From Spyradocola merdavium (GTDB taxonomy: Bacteria > Bacillota > Clostridia > Christensenellales > UBA1750), in assembly GCA_018711265.1 (NCBI GenBank), contig DVIM01000067.1, positions 29,571 to 93,570 on the forward strand: a stretch of 64,000 nt of DNA. The letters are read 5' to 3'. A model generated the notes under the pieces. The model did not search any database and was not told the DNA's origin. It worked only from the letters and a program-made list of their open reading frames with translations. Position 1 is the stretch's first letter. Each line of letters opens with the position of its first letter. This document shows, piece by piece, positions 41,126-50,545 of the stretch. The position numbers were made by a program, and so were the translations under genes.

Positions 41126-42208
41126 ATGAACGTATTTTGGCTGCTGCTGGTCGCGGGGCTCCTGGCCTTTGGGCAGATGCTGCTCTTCAAGCGCGCGGGG
41201 CTGCGGGGCGTCGCGGTCGACCGGCGCTTTACCAAGGCGCGCGTCTTTGCGGGCGAGAGCCTGGAGATGATCGAGACGATTGAGAACCGGCGCATCCTGC
41301 CGGTGCCCTGGCTGCGCATCGAGACGCGCATGCCGACCGAGCTCCTCTTCGGCCGGCAGGAGAACCTGGAGATCGGCGGCCAGCGCTACCACCGCTCCGT
41401 GTTCTTCCTGGGCGCGTGGCAGCGCGTCCGGCGCACGCACCAGGTGCGCGCCATGCACAGGGGGTACTATGCGCTCTCCTCCTATGCCATGACGGTGGGC
41501 GACCTGCTGGGCGTGAGCCAAAGCTCGGTGGAGCGGCCCATGAACTGCGCGCTGGTGGTCTACCCGCGCCTGCTCTCCCGCGAGGAGATCGGCCTGCCCG
41601 CAACGCGCTGGCAGGGCGAGGCCATCGTGCGCCGCTTCATCAACCCGGACCTCTTCCTCTACAGCGGGATCCGGGACTACCGCCCCGGGGACCTGCCGCG
41701 GGACATCCACTGGCGCGCCTCCGCGCGCACGGGCCGGCTCGAGGTCAAGCAGCACGACTTCACCGCGGCAAGCCGCCTCGTCGTCCTGCTCAACGTCGTC
41801 GCGCGCGAGACCCAGTGGGACGAGGCGGACGAGGCGGACCGCGCGGTGGTCGAGCAGGGCATCCGGCTGGCCGCGTCCCTGATGTGCTACGCGATTCAGG
41901 ACGGCCTGGAGGTGGGCTTCGGCTCCAACGGCTGCGCAAAGCCTGCCGAGGGCGAGACAGTCTACCTGGCCCCCGCCGCCGGCCCGCAGCAGAGCGAGAT
42001 CCTGCTGGAGGCCTGCGCGCGCCTGGTCATCCGGCGCGTGCTGCCGTTCCACGTCTTCCTCGAGCGGCTGGTGCTGCCCGCGGACGCGGACGTCGTGATC
42101 GTGTCCGGGTATGAAAACGACCTTCTGCGCCAGCAGGTGGAGCGCCTGCGCGCGCGCGGCAACAGCGCCACGGTCCTGCCCGTGGGAAAGGAGGCGGCCG
42201 CAGGATGA
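41126..42208 (+). CDS. DUF58 domain protein
   Basis: 360 residues. Two N-terminal hydrophobic stretches and a beta-rich part precede the DUF58 core signature SGIRDYRPGDLPRDIHWRAS (about 188-206), followed by a VWA-like half. DUF58 proteins regularly accompany MoxR and a transglutaminase or membrane partner. It lies 12 nt after moxR and overlaps the next gene (ATGA). Function unknown; a role in envelope or protein-complex assembly is inferred. Confidence 0.92.
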   Translation: MNVFWLLLVAGLLAFGQMLLFKRAGLRGVAVDRRFTKARVFAGESLEMIETIENRRILPVPWLRIETRMPTELLFGRQENLEIGGQRYHRSVFFLGAWQRVRRTHQVRAMHRGYYALSSYAMTVGDLLGVSQSSVERPMNCALVVYPRLLSREEIGLPATRWQGEAIVRRFINPDLFLYSGIRDYRPGDLPRDIHWRASARTGRLEVKQHDFTAASRLVVLLNVVARETQWDEADEADRAVVEQGIRLAASLMCYAIQDGLEVGFGSNGCAKPAEGETVYLAPAAGPQQSEILLEACARLVIRRVLPFHVFLERLVLPADADVVIVSGYENDLLRQQVERLRARGNSATVLPVGKEAAAG

Positions 42209-43431
42209 AAAAGTTTCTGCTCTACCTTTTGCACAGCGCGTACCTCGCGCTCACGGCCGCGCCCGTCGTCCTGTACGCCGCCGCGTCGGCCGGGGCGCCG
42301 GCCTGGCCCGCGATGCTGCTCCTGTGCGGCGCGAGCTTTGCGGGAAACGCGGTCTCGTGCTTCCTGCGCGAGCGCCGCGCGCTCTTTGCGCTGCTCGCGG
42401 CCGGCCTTGCGGCGGCGGGCGCCGCGCTGCTGCCCCTCTTTCCCTGGAGCCTGCTGCTCGCCGCGATGAACCTCGTCGTGGCGCTCACGGGCGCGCGGCG
42501 CAGGTGGAACGAGCCCGAAACCGAGCTCATAGACGCGCGCGTGATGGTCGCAGGGCTCATCGTCTGCGCGGTGGTCTATCTCATGGGCCTGTTCAACGGC
42601 CTGCCCGCAGTGCAGGCGCGCGTGGGCGTCCTGGCCTATTTCTACCTCGTGGCGTCGCTGCTGCTGACCAACCGCCAGTCCGTGCGCACGAACGCCGGCG
42701 GCCAGGCGCGGCGGATGATGCGCGGAAACCAGGCCCTGACCTGGGGCTTCCTCGCGGTGCTGACGCTCGTTGCGTTCTTTGACGCGCTGCGGGAGGCGGT
42801 CGGCCGCGGGATCCGCGGCGCGTTCGCCGCGCTGCTCCGCCTGATCCCCCAGGGCCAAAGCGCGGGCACGACCGAGTCCGGCGGCGGGATGGGGGAGATG
42901 GACCTAAGCGGCCTCGGGGAGGGGACGCCCCTGCCCGAGTGGGTGCAGGTGCTGGGCACAGTGATTTTGACGATCGTGGCCACGGCCGCGCTCCTGGCCC
43001 TTGCCGCGTTTGTGCTGCGCGCGCTGTGGAAGGGCGCGCAGGCCCTCGCCGCGCGCCTGCGCGAGTGGATGCAGCGCTTTCAGGAGGCGGGCGCGGAGGA
43101 GTATTCGGAGGAGAGCGAGCAGCTGCTGAGCGCGGAGTCCATGCGCCGGGAGATCGGGCGGCAGATCCGCAGCCGCGTGCGCCGCGCGCTCACGCCGCCG
43201 CCGAAGTGGAGCGCCATGACCCCGAACGAGCGCGTGCGCTACGCCTACGCCTGTCTGCTCCGCCGGCAGAAGAAGACCTGCCCGCAGGCCGCCGCCATGA
43301 CGCCGGAGCAGCTGTGCAGGAGCGCGGAGGTGGACCCCGCCTTTGCCGCGCTCTATGACCGCGTGCGCTACGGCGAAGGGCAGGCCGCCCCGGACGAGGC
43401 CGACCGCTGGCGCGGCGCAGCAAAACCCTAG
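42205..43431 (+). CDS. Multi-pass membrane protein, third gene of the MoxR-DUF58 operon
   Basis: 408 residues with about six N-terminal helices (to 200), a loop rich in Gly and acidic residues (about 215-245), one more helix (250-280), and a soluble C-terminal part with MTPNERVRYAYACLLRRQKK and AAMTPEQLCRSAEVDP. The C-terminal part resembles the DUF4129 domain that ends many transglutaminase-type partners of MoxR systems, but the transglutaminase core is absent. Function unknown. Confidence 0.85.
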   Translation: MKKFLLYLLHSAYLALTAAPVVLYAAASAGAPAWPAMLLLCGASFAGNAVSCFLRERRALFALLAAGLAAAGAALLPLFPWSLLLAAMNLVVALTGARRRWNEPETELIDARVMVAGLIVCAVVYLMGLFNGLPAVQARVGVLAYFYLVASLLLTNRQSVRTNAGGQARRMMRGNQALTWGFLAVLTLVAFFDALREAVGRGIRGAFAALLRLIPQGQSAGTTESGGGMGEMDLSGLGEGTPLPEWVQVLGTVILTIVATAALLALAAFVLRALWKGAQALAARLREWMQRFQEAGAEEYSEESEQLLSAESMRREIGRQIRSRVRRALTPPPKWSAMTPNERVRYAYACLLRRQKKTCPQAAAMTPEQLCRSAEVDPAFAALYDRVRYGEGQAAPDEADRWRGAAKP

Positions 43432-43456
43432 ACACGAACCCCAGGAGGTTGTACCC

Positions 43457-45322
43457 ATGAACCCAACGCTGGAATTCAAGATCTCCCAGCTCCCGGAGAG
43501 CCCGGGCGTCTACCAGATGAAGCGCGCCGGGGAGATCATCTATGTGGGCAAGGCGATCAACTTGAAAAACCGCGTCCGCCAGTACTTCCACAGCTCCAAG
43601 GACCACACGCCCAAGGTCCAGGCCATGGTCGCCAACATCGACGACTTCGACATCCTCCTCTGCGACACGGAGCTGGAGGCGCTGATCCTCGAGTGCAACC
43701 TCATCAAGAAATACCGCCCCTACTACAACATCCTGCTCAAGGACGACAAGCAGTACCCCTATATCCGCATCGACCTTCGGCAGGACTACCCGCGCGTGGA
43801 ACTCGTGCGCCGCGTGGAGAAGGACGGCGCGAAGTACTTCGGCCCCTACATCGGGGCGACGGTCGTGCGCGACGTGCTGGAGGTGCTGCACAACTCCTTC
43901 CCCCTGCGCACCTGCCGGCATGACTTTTCCTTTGGGCACGGCGTGGGCGGCCGGCACAGGCCCTGCCTGCGCTACCAGATGGGGCTGTGCCTTGCGCCCT
44001 GCACGGGCAACGTCTTCCCCGGCCAGTACCGGCAGATGCTCGACGAGATCCTCGCCTTCCTCAACGGCAAGCACGAGGACGTGGTCCGGAAGATGCGCGC
44101 GCAGATGCTGGAGGCCTCAAAAAACCTGGACTTTGAGCGCGCGGCCACGCTGCGCGACCGCATCGCGGCCATGGAGCGCGTGCTGCAGAAGCAGAAGGCC
44201 CTGGCCGTCTCCGGCGGGGACCAGGACGTCGTGGCCGTCTCCAGCGACGGCGTGGACGCCGTGGTCGAGGTCATCTACATGCGCGAGGGCAAGATCCTGG
44301 GCAGCGACCACTTCATCATGCAGCGCGCCGAGGCCCAGGAGGAGGAGAGCCTGGCCATGTTCCTCCTGCAATACTACGACAACGCGCCCTACATCCCCAA
44401 GGAGATCCTGCTGGGCGAGGCCGTGGAGGACCTGGACGTCATGGAGAAGCTCCTGACCGAGAAGAAGGGCTCGCGCGTCCACATCCTCGTCCCCCAGCGC
44501 GGGGACAAGAAAAAGCTCGTGGACATGGCCAGAAAGAACGCCGAGGACATCGCCAGCAAGCGCCGGGAGCAGTTCATCCGCCAGAAGGCGCGCACCGTCG
44601 GCGCCTGCAGGGAGCTGGCGCAGGCCCTGGGCCTGGACTTTGTGCCCCGCCGCATCGAGGGCTACGACATCTCCAACACCCAGGGCACGCTCTCGGTGGC
44701 CTCCATGGTCGTGGCCATCAACGGCCAGCCCGCAAGGAATCAGTACCGCCACTTCCGCATCAAGACGGTCGTGGGCGCGAACGACTTCGCCTCCATGGCC
44801 GAGGTCATCTCCCGCCGCTTCACCCGCGGCGAGCGCGAGCGGATCGAGGCGCAGAACGAGGGCCGGGTCCCGGACGGGTTTGCAGACCTGCCGGACCTTG
44901 TGCTCATCGACGGCGGCCCCGAGCAGCTCCGCTTCGCCCAGGAGGCCATCCACGCCGTGCCCATGGAGAAGTACCCCGCCATGTTCGGCCTGGCCAAGCG
45001 CTTGGAGGAGATCTACCTGCCCGGGCGCGAGGACCCCATCCGCCTGGACGAGCACAGCGAGGCCCTGCGCCTCATCCAGCGCGTGCGCGACGAGGCGCAC
45101 CGCTTCGCCATCACGCACCACCGGGGCCTGCGGACCAAGCGCTCCGTCGCCAGCCGCCTGGAGGAGATCCCCGGCATCGGCGCAACGCGCCGCCGCGCGC
45201 TCCTGACCCACTTTCCCAACGTGGACGCCATCCGGGAGGCGACGATGGAGGAGCTGCTGGACGTGCCCGGCATGAACCGCCCGGCGGCCGAGGCCGTGTA
45301 CGCCTTCTTCCACGCAAAATGA
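43457..45322 (+). CDS. uvrC: UvrABC excinuclease subunit C
   Basis: 621 residues, typical. The N-terminal GIY-YIG nuclease is visible (SPGVYQMKRAGEIIYVGKA), the UVR interaction motif lies near residue 200, the RNase H-like C-terminal nuclease has EGYDISNTQGTLSVASMVV, and two C-terminal helix-hairpin-helix units end the protein (IPGIGATRRRALL, VPGMNRPAAEAV). UvrC makes the two incisions in nucleotide excision repair. ATG 43457 has AGGAGG 8 nt upstream. Confidence 0.97.
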   Translation: MNPTLEFKISQLPESPGVYQMKRAGEIIYVGKAINLKNRVRQYFHSSKDHTPKVQAMVANIDDFDILLCDTELEALILECNLIKKYRPYYNILLKDDKQYPYIRIDLRQDYPRVELVRRVEKDGAKYFGPYIGATVVRDVLEVLHNSFPLRTCRHDFSFGHGVGGRHRPCLRYQMGLCLAPCTGNVFPGQYRQMLDEILAFLNGKHEDVVRKMRAQMLEASKNLDFERAATLRDRIAAMERVLQKQKALAVSGGDQDVVAVSSDGVDAVVEVIYMREGKILGSDHFIMQRAEAQEEESLAMFLLQYYDNAPYIPKEILLGEAVEDLDVMEKLLTEKKGSRVHILVPQRGDKKKLVDMARKNAEDIASKRREQFIRQKARTVGACRELAQALGLDFVPRRIEGYDISNTQGTLSVASMVVAINGQPARNQYRHFRIKTVVGANDFASMAEVISRRFTRGERERIEAQNEGRVPDGFADLPDLVLIDGGPEQLRFAQEAIHAVPMEKYPAMFGLAKRLEEIYLPGREDPIRLDEHSEALRLIQRVRDEAHRFAITHHRGLRTKRSVASRLEEIPGIGATRRRALLTHFPNVDAIREATMEELLDVPGMNRPAAEAVYAFFHAK

Positions 45323-45332
45323 AAATCCAGGC

Positions 45333-45361
45333 TTGTACATTTCCCCATTACCCGATATAAT
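45333..45361 (+). promoter_or_regulatory. Sigma-A promoter for the HAD-hprK unit
   Basis: TTGTAC (45333-45338), 17-nt spacer, perfect TATAAT (45356-45361), directly after uvrC. Confidence 0.75.
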
Positions 45362-45393
45362 GAGAGAGGATTTTAACGCCGGAGGAGGACGCT

Positions 45394-46194
45394 ATGGCGA
45401 TCAAGCTCATCGCATTCGATATGGACGACACGCTTCTGCTCGACGACCGCACCATCGGCGAGCGCACGATGCGCGCCCTGCGCGCGGCGCATGAACAGGG
45501 CGTGCGCATCGTCCCTGCAACCGGCCGCGGCAAGCACTCGATGTGGAACTACGTCGAGCAGATCGGCGTGGCCGACGCCGCCATCTGCACAAACGGCGCG
45601 CAGGTCTACGACGGCGCGGGCCGGCCCATCCGGGAGCGCCCGGTGGACCTGGACCTCGCGCGGCAGATCGTCCGCTTTGCCAAGGAGAACGGGTGGTACG
45701 TCCAGGGCTATTCCGAGGACGACTACTTTTTCGAGGCGGAGACGGAGGAGACGCGCCTGTACGCTCGCCTGGCCAACCACATGGGCCGGCAGGTCGGGGA
45801 CCTGATCGCCTACATGCAGCAGCCACCCTTCAAGATGCTCTTTGTGCAGACGGACATGGAGAAGATGGCCCGCCTGAAGGCGCAGGCCGTGTCCCGCTTC
45901 GGCCAGGCGCTGTGCGTCTTCGACTCCAAGCCCTTCTACCTGGAGATGACGGACCACGGCGCGACAAAGGGCGCGGCGGTGCTTGATTTGGCCGAGAGAT
46001 TCGGCGTTTTGCCCGGGGAGGTCATGTGCTTTGGCGACAGCGGCAACGACCTGAGCATGATCGAGTGCGCAGGCGTGGGCGTGGTCATGGGCAACGCCCG
46101 GGCGGAAATTCAGGAACACGCGGACCTCATCGCCCCCACCAACCAGGACGAGGGCGTGGCCCAGATACTCGAACAATACGTTTTGCAGAGGTGA
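45394..46194 (+). CDS. Cof-type HAD phosphatase
   Basis: 266 residues. HAD motif I is FDMDDTLLLDD, motif II is in PATGRGKHSM, motif III includes the Lys in KGAAVLDL, and motif IV is CFGDSGNDLSM. The large cap between II and III is typical of Cof/YidA phosphatases that dephosphorylate sugar phosphates or flavin nucleotides; the substrate is unknown. GGAGGAGG precedes the ATG. It is 7 nt upstream of hprK, which suggests a link to carbon regulation. Confidence 0.92.
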   Translation: MAIKLIAFDMDDTLLLDDRTIGERTMRALRAAHEQGVRIVPATGRGKHSMWNYVEQIGVADAAICTNGAQVYDGAGRPIRERPVDLDLARQIVRFAKENGWYVQGYSEDDYFFEAETEETRLYARLANHMGRQVGDLIAYMQQPPFKMLFVQTDMEKMARLKAQAVSRFGQALCVFDSKPFYLEMTDHGATKGAAVLDLAERFGVLPGEVMCFGDSGNDLSMIECAGVGVVMGNARAEIQEHADLIAPTNQDEGVAQILEQYVLQR

Positions 46195-46201
46195 TACAGG
46201 C

Positions 46202-47116
46202 ATGATCTCGCTCAAGGAGTTTATCGACACGCTGGAACTGGAGCCCGTCGTCATGGCTGACCGCGACGAGATCAACCTGGAAACCAGCGACGTCAACCGG
46301 CCGGGGCTGCAGCTTTCCGGCTTCTTCGACTACTTTGCGGCGGACCGCCTGCAGGTCATCGGCAAGGCGGAGATGCAGTACATCCTCGCCCTGGAGCCGG
46401 AGGTGCGCAAGGAGCGGCTGGACAAGTACATGTCCTACAACATCCCGGTGGTGGTGGTGTGCCGGAACATGCCCGTGCCGCCGGAGATGGTGGAGGCGGC
46501 CCAGCGCCACAACGTCGCGCTGCTGCGCTCGCGCCTGGTCACGACGCGCTTCATGCTCCAGGCGTCCATGTTCATCGGCGCAAAGCTCGCCCCGCGCATC
46601 ACGCGCCACGGCGTGCTCATGGACGTGTTCGGCATCGGCGTGATGATCACGGGCGAGTCGGGCGTCGGCAAGAGCGAGGCCGCGCTGGAGCTCGTCAAGC
46701 GCGGACACCGCCTGGTCGCCGACGACGTGGTCGAGATCTGCAAGGTCTCGGACGTGCGCCTCGTGGGCGAGGCGCCGGAGATGGTGCGCCACTTCATGGA
46801 GATCCGCGGCGTGGGCATCATCAACGTCAAGAACATGTACGGCGTGGGTGCGGTCATCAACTCCAAGTCCATCGACATGGTGATCCACCTGGAGCTCTGG
46901 GACAACAACAAGGAGTACGACCGCCTGGGCCTGAACGAGGACTTCACCGCGGTGCTGGGGGTCAAGCTCCCCAAGCTCACGCTGCCCGTGCGCCCGGGGC
47001 GGAACCTGGCCATCGTCATCGAGGTCGCGGCCAGCAACCACCGCCTCAAGAAGATGGGCTACAACGGCGCGCAGGAGCTCAACGACAGGCTCTCGGCCAA
47101 GATTCAAAACGGGTAA
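46202..47116 (+). CDS. hprK: HPr kinase/phosphorylase
   Basis: 304 residues. It phosphorylates HPr at Ser46 and controls catabolite repression and PTS activity. Walker A is GESGVGKSE (about 151-159), followed by VADDVVEI and the HprK signature EIRGVGIINVKNMYGVGA. It lies in an operon with a HAD phosphatase and just upstream of a ROK glucokinase, a carbon-flow neighbourhood. The usual neighbour lgt is absent. Confidence 0.97.
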   Translation: MISLKEFIDTLELEPVVMADRDEINLETSDVNRPGLQLSGFFDYFAADRLQVIGKAEMQYILALEPEVRKERLDKYMSYNIPVVVVCRNMPVPPEMVEAAQRHNVALLRSRLVTTRFMLQASMFIGAKLAPRITRHGVLMDVFGIGVMITGESGVGKSEAALELVKRGHRLVADDVVEICKVSDVRLVGEAPEMVRHFMEIRGVGIINVKNMYGVGAVINSKSIDMVIHLELWDNNKEYDRLGLNEDFTAVLGVKLPKLTLPVRPGRNLAIVIEVAASNHRLKKMGYNGAQELNDRLSAKIQNG

Positions 47117-47171
47117 GATCGCTTTTCCAAGCGAAAATACATATCACACAAAGATTTGGGAGGCAGCATCT

Positions 47172-48116
47172 ATGGTATACGTTGGTGTGGACCTGGGAGG
47201 AACGAACATCGCAGTCGGTCTTGTGGACGAAAACGGCAAGATCCTGCACAAGGACAGCGTGCCCACGCTCCTGGAGCGCGGTCCCGAACCCATCATCAAG
47301 GACATGGCGAACCTCTCGCTGAAGGTCGTCAAGGACGCGGGCTACACCCTGGACGACGTCAAGGCCGTCGGCGTCGGCGTTCCGGGCCTTGCGGACCCCA
47401 AGACGGGCGTGGTCATCTTCTGCACGAACCTGCGCTGGCACATGGTGCCCCTGCGCGAGATCATGCAGTCCATCATCGATAAGCCCATCTTCATCGACAA
47501 CGACGCGACGGTTGCGGGCCTTGCCGAGTCCGTGGCGGGCGTCTCGGCGGGCGTTGCCAACTCCGTGTTCCTGACGCTGGGCACGGGCGTGGGCGGCGGC
47601 ATCGTCATCAACCACAAGATCTACTCCGGCTCCCACGGCGTGGGCTCGGAGCTCGGGCACATGACCGTGCAGTGCGAAGGCCGCCCCTGCACCTGCGGCT
47701 CCATCGGCTGCTGGGAGCAGTATTCCTCGGCCACGGCCCTCATCCGTCAGGGCCGCGAGGCGGTGGAGAAGAACCCGGACAGCCTCATCGTCAAGATGGT
47801 GAACGGGGACCTGAGCAAGATCGAGGCGCGCACCGTCATCGACGCCGCGCGCGAGGGCGACAAGGTCGCCTGCGAGGTCTACGACAAGTACATCTACTAC
47901 CTTGCCATCGGCATCGTGGCCATCATCAACGCCTTTGACCCGGAGATCATCGCCCTGGGCGGCGGCGTCTCCAAGGCCGGGGACTTCCTGCTCAAGCCCC
48001 TGCGCGAGAAGGTGGCCAAGTACGTGTTCTATAAGGACCTGCCCTATGCCAAGATCGAGATCGCCACGCTCGGCAGCGACGCGGGCATCATCGGCGCGGC
48101 CATGCTGGGCAAGTAA
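47172..48116 (+). CDS. glk: ROK family glucokinase
   Basis: 314 residues. ATP-binding DLGGTNIAVG at the N-terminus, FIDNDATVAGLAE with catalytic Asp, LGTGVGGGIV, and the zinc-binding motif CTCGSIGCWEQY with its preceding histidine (ELGHM). It probably phosphorylates glucose, though ROK kinases vary in sugar. GGGAGG precedes ATG 47172. It is about 55 nt after hprK and may share its transcript; a hairpin follows it. Confidence 0.93.
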   Translation: MVYVGVDLGGTNIAVGLVDENGKILHKDSVPTLLERGPEPIIKDMANLSLKVVKDAGYTLDDVKAVGVGVPGLADPKTGVVIFCTNLRWHMVPLREIMQSIIDKPIFIDNDATVAGLAESVAGVSAGVANSVFLTLGTGVGGGIVINHKIYSGSHGVGSELGHMTVQCEGRPCTCGSIGCWEQYSSATALIRQGREAVEKNPDSLIVKMVNGDLSKIEARTVIDAAREGDKVACEVYDKYIYYLAIGIVAIINAFDPEIIALGGGVSKAGDFLLKPLREKVAKYVFYKDLPYAKIEIATLGSDAGIIGAAMLGK

Positions 48117-48133
48117 GCGGTAACCCCAAATCC

Positions 48134-48199
48134 GGCGGAGGAGAGCATTCCACAGAATCAATTTATCGTGGATTCTGTGAACTTTCTTCCGCCTTTCTT
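48134..48199 (+). terminator. Nested hairpin after glk, terminator-like
   Basis: GGCGGA (48134-48139) with TCCGCC (48188-48193) encloses CACAGAATC (48151-48159) with GATTCTGTG (48171-48179), followed by TTTCTTG. Two stacked stems, the end overlapping the next promoter's -35. Confidence 0.65.
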
Positions 48200-48227
48200 G
48201 TGTGAAAAGGGTCCAAAGTGCTATACT
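48198..48227 (+). promoter_or_regulatory. Sigma-A promoter for the long U32-mutS2 unit
   Basis: TTGTGT (48198-48203), 18-nt spacer, TATACT (48222-48227). Confidence 0.6.
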
Positions 48228-48262
48228 GTATGGCAATGACGAGGGAAGCAGGAGGGAAAGAC

Positions 48263-50527
48263 GTGAAAAAAGTGGAGCTGCTCGCCCCGGCGGGGGAGAT
48301 GCAGGCGCTCGTGGCCGCGGTGCAGAACGGCGCGGACGCGGTCTACGTGGGCGGCCGGCTGTTCGGCGCGCGCGCCGGCGCCGCAAACTTTGACGGCCCG
48401 GCGCTTAAGGAGGCCGCCGGCTACTGCCACAAGCGCGGCGTCAAGCTCTATATGACGGTCAACACCCTCGTGCGCGACGAGGAGATGGACGAGGTCTACG
48501 CCGTCGTGCGCGAGGCCGTTTCGGCCGGCATCGACGCGGCCATCGTCCAGGACCTGGGCGTCGCCGCGCTCCTTCGGTCCTGCTTCCCCAAGCTGCACCT
48601 GCACGCTAGCACGCAGATGGCCATCGCCACCGCCCGCGGCGCGGCCTTTGCCAGGCAGGCGGGCATGACGCGCGTCGTCCCCGCCCGCGAGTGCACGCTC
48701 GAGGAGATCCAGCGCATCGCGCAGGTGGGCCTGGAGGTCGAGGTGTTCGTCCACGGCGCGCTGTGCGTCTGCTATTCCGGCCAGTGCCTGCTCTCCTCCA
48801 TGATCGGCGGGCGCAGCGGCAACCGCGGAAGGTGCGCGCAGCCCTGCCGCCTGCCCTACGCGATGGGTGGGAAGAAGCGCCACTTCCTGAGTCCCGCGGA
48901 CCTGTGCGCGCTGGACGACCTTGGCGCGATCGTTGCGGCCGGCGCCTCGTCCCTGAAGATCGAGGGGCGGCTCAAGCGGCCGGAGTACGTGGCCGTGGTC
49001 ACCGCCGCCTACCGCCGCGCGCTGGACAACGCCCTTGCCGGCAAGGCTCCGCAGCCGGGCGACCGGGAGGAGCTGCTGGCCATCTTCAACCGCGGCGGCT
49101 TTACCCGCGGCTATGCGCCCGGCGGAAACGACGCGCAGATCATGGCCACCGCCCGGCCCAACCACTGGGGCGTGCGCGTGGGCGAGGTCCAGCGCGTATC
49201 GCGCGGCCGCGCGAGCGTCCGCCTTTCCGCGCCCCTGCACGACGGCGACGGCCTCGAGGCGCGCGGAAAGGGCGGGGACCACGGCATACTCGTGCAGACG
49301 GCGCCGGACGGCTCCATCCGCGTGCCCGAGGGCGTGCGCCCCGGGGACGCGCTCTTCCGCACGACGGACGCCGAGCAGATCCGCCGCGCGCAGGAGAGCT
49401 GGCAGCAGGAGCGCCGGCGCACGCGCGTGGACGGCTCCTTTTCCGCGCGCATCGGGCAGCCGTGCCGCCTCGCGCTCGGCGGCTGCGCGGCGGAGGGCGA
49501 GGTCGTGCAGCCCGCCCGCGGCCGGCCCCTGGACGAGGCGGCGGTCCGTCGCCAGATCGAAAAGCTCGGGGACACGGTGCTGGAGCTGGGGAATTTGGAG
49601 ATCGACCTGGATGCGGGCGCGTTTTTGCCCGTCTCCGCGCTCAACGCCCTGCGGCGGGAGGCCGCGGCGGCCTGCGAGCGCGCGCTGCTGGCGCGCAACG
49701 CGCCGCCGGTCGAGATCCGGGAGCGCCCGGCCGCGCCCGCGCCGCGGTACGCCCCGCCGGCGCGCGCGCTGCGCATCCTGCAATCGGAGTCGGTCGAGGA
49801 GCTCCTCGCCGTTAAGGAGGAGGCGGACGCGCTCTACTTTGCGCCGCGCGATTGGCGGCCGCAGGCCCTGGAGGCGGCGCTGGCGCGCCTGCCCGCCGGG
49901 GCGGCGGTGGTGCTGCCGCCGCAGCTCTCCGATGCGGAGATGGACGAGGCGCTGCCCTTGCTCAGGGGCAGAACGCTCGTGTGCAACAACGTCGCGCAGC
50001 TTTGCGCCGGGTGCGTCGCCGACGCGGGGCTGGGCGCGATGAATTCCGCCGCCGTGCAGGCGCTGCTGCGCGCGGGCGCGCAGCGCGTGACGGTCTCCGC
50101 GGAGTGCACGCTGGCGCAGGCGGAGCGCCTCGCCGCCCGCGCGCCGATGGAGATGATCGTGCGCGGGAACGTGCCCTGGATGACGCTGCGGCACTGCCCC
50201 ATCCGCGCGGAACGCGGCCTGGGCGCGCAGGGGCGGGAGAGTTGTTCCCTCTGCGGAGGCAGGGGAGAGACCCTTGTGGACCGCCGGGGCGAAACGCTGC
50301 TGCTCCGGCCGTACCGCGCCGCCAGCGGCTGCCGCGTGCAGGTTCAGCCGGAGCGGCAGTTTTCCGCCCTGGCCGAGGGGCCGCGCCTTGCGCGGGCCGG
50401 CTTTGCGGCCCTGCGCGTCCTTGGCAACCGGGAGGACTTCCGCCGCCTCTGCCGCGCGCTCGACGGCGAGGCGGTGCAGGAAACCGAACAGACGATGGTT
50501 GGACACCTGTACCAAGGTGTGGAATGA
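48263..50527 (+). CDS. Long U32 family enzyme (RlhA/TrhP-like with C-terminal extension)
   Basis: 754 residues. The U32 domain begins VKKVELLAPAGEMQALVAAV and holds a cysteine cluster (CVCYSGQC ... GRCAQPCR, about 172-200). An extension with DUF3656-like features follows, and a second cysteine-rich segment near the C-terminus (CPIRAERGLGAQGRESCSLC). Long U32 proteins resemble E. coli RlhA, which hydroxylates 23S rRNA C2501; a rRNA or tRNA hydroxylation role is inferred. GTG 48263 is chosen (AGGAGGG upstream). It is 18 nt before mutS2, a common Clostridia pairing. Confidence 0.88.
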   Translation: MKKVELLAPAGEMQALVAAVQNGADAVYVGGRLFGARAGAANFDGPALKEAAGYCHKRGVKLYMTVNTLVRDEEMDEVYAVVREAVSAGIDAAIVQDLGVAALLRSCFPKLHLHASTQMAIATARGAAFARQAGMTRVVPARECTLEEIQRIAQVGLEVEVFVHGALCVCYSGQCLLSSMIGGRSGNRGRCAQPCRLPYAMGGKKRHFLSPADLCALDDLGAIVAAGASSLKIEGRLKRPEYVAVVTAAYRRALDNALAGKAPQPGDREELLAIFNRGGFTRGYAPGGNDAQIMATARPNHWGVRVGEVQRVSRGRASVRLSAPLHDGDGLEARGKGGDHGILVQTAPDGSIRVPEGVRPGDALFRTTDAEQIRRAQESWQQERRRTRVDGSFSARIGQPCRLALGGCAAEGEVVQPARGRPLDEAAVRRQIEKLGDTVLELGNLEIDLDAGAFLPVSALNALRREAAAACERALLARNAPPVEIRERPAAPAPRYAPPARALRILQSESVEELLAVKEEADALYFAPRDWRPQALEAALARLPAGAAVVLPPQLSDAEMDEALPLLRGRTLVCNNVAQLCAGCVADAGLGAMNSAAVQALLRAGAQRVTVSAECTLAQAERLAARAPMEMIVRGNVPWMTLRHCPIRAERGLGAQGRESCSLCGGRGETLVDRRGETLLLRPYRAASGCRVQVQPERQFSALAEGPRLARAGFAALRVLGNREDFRRLCRALDGEAVQETEQTMVGHLYQGVE

Positions 50528-50545
50528 TAGGAGAGGTTGGAAACC

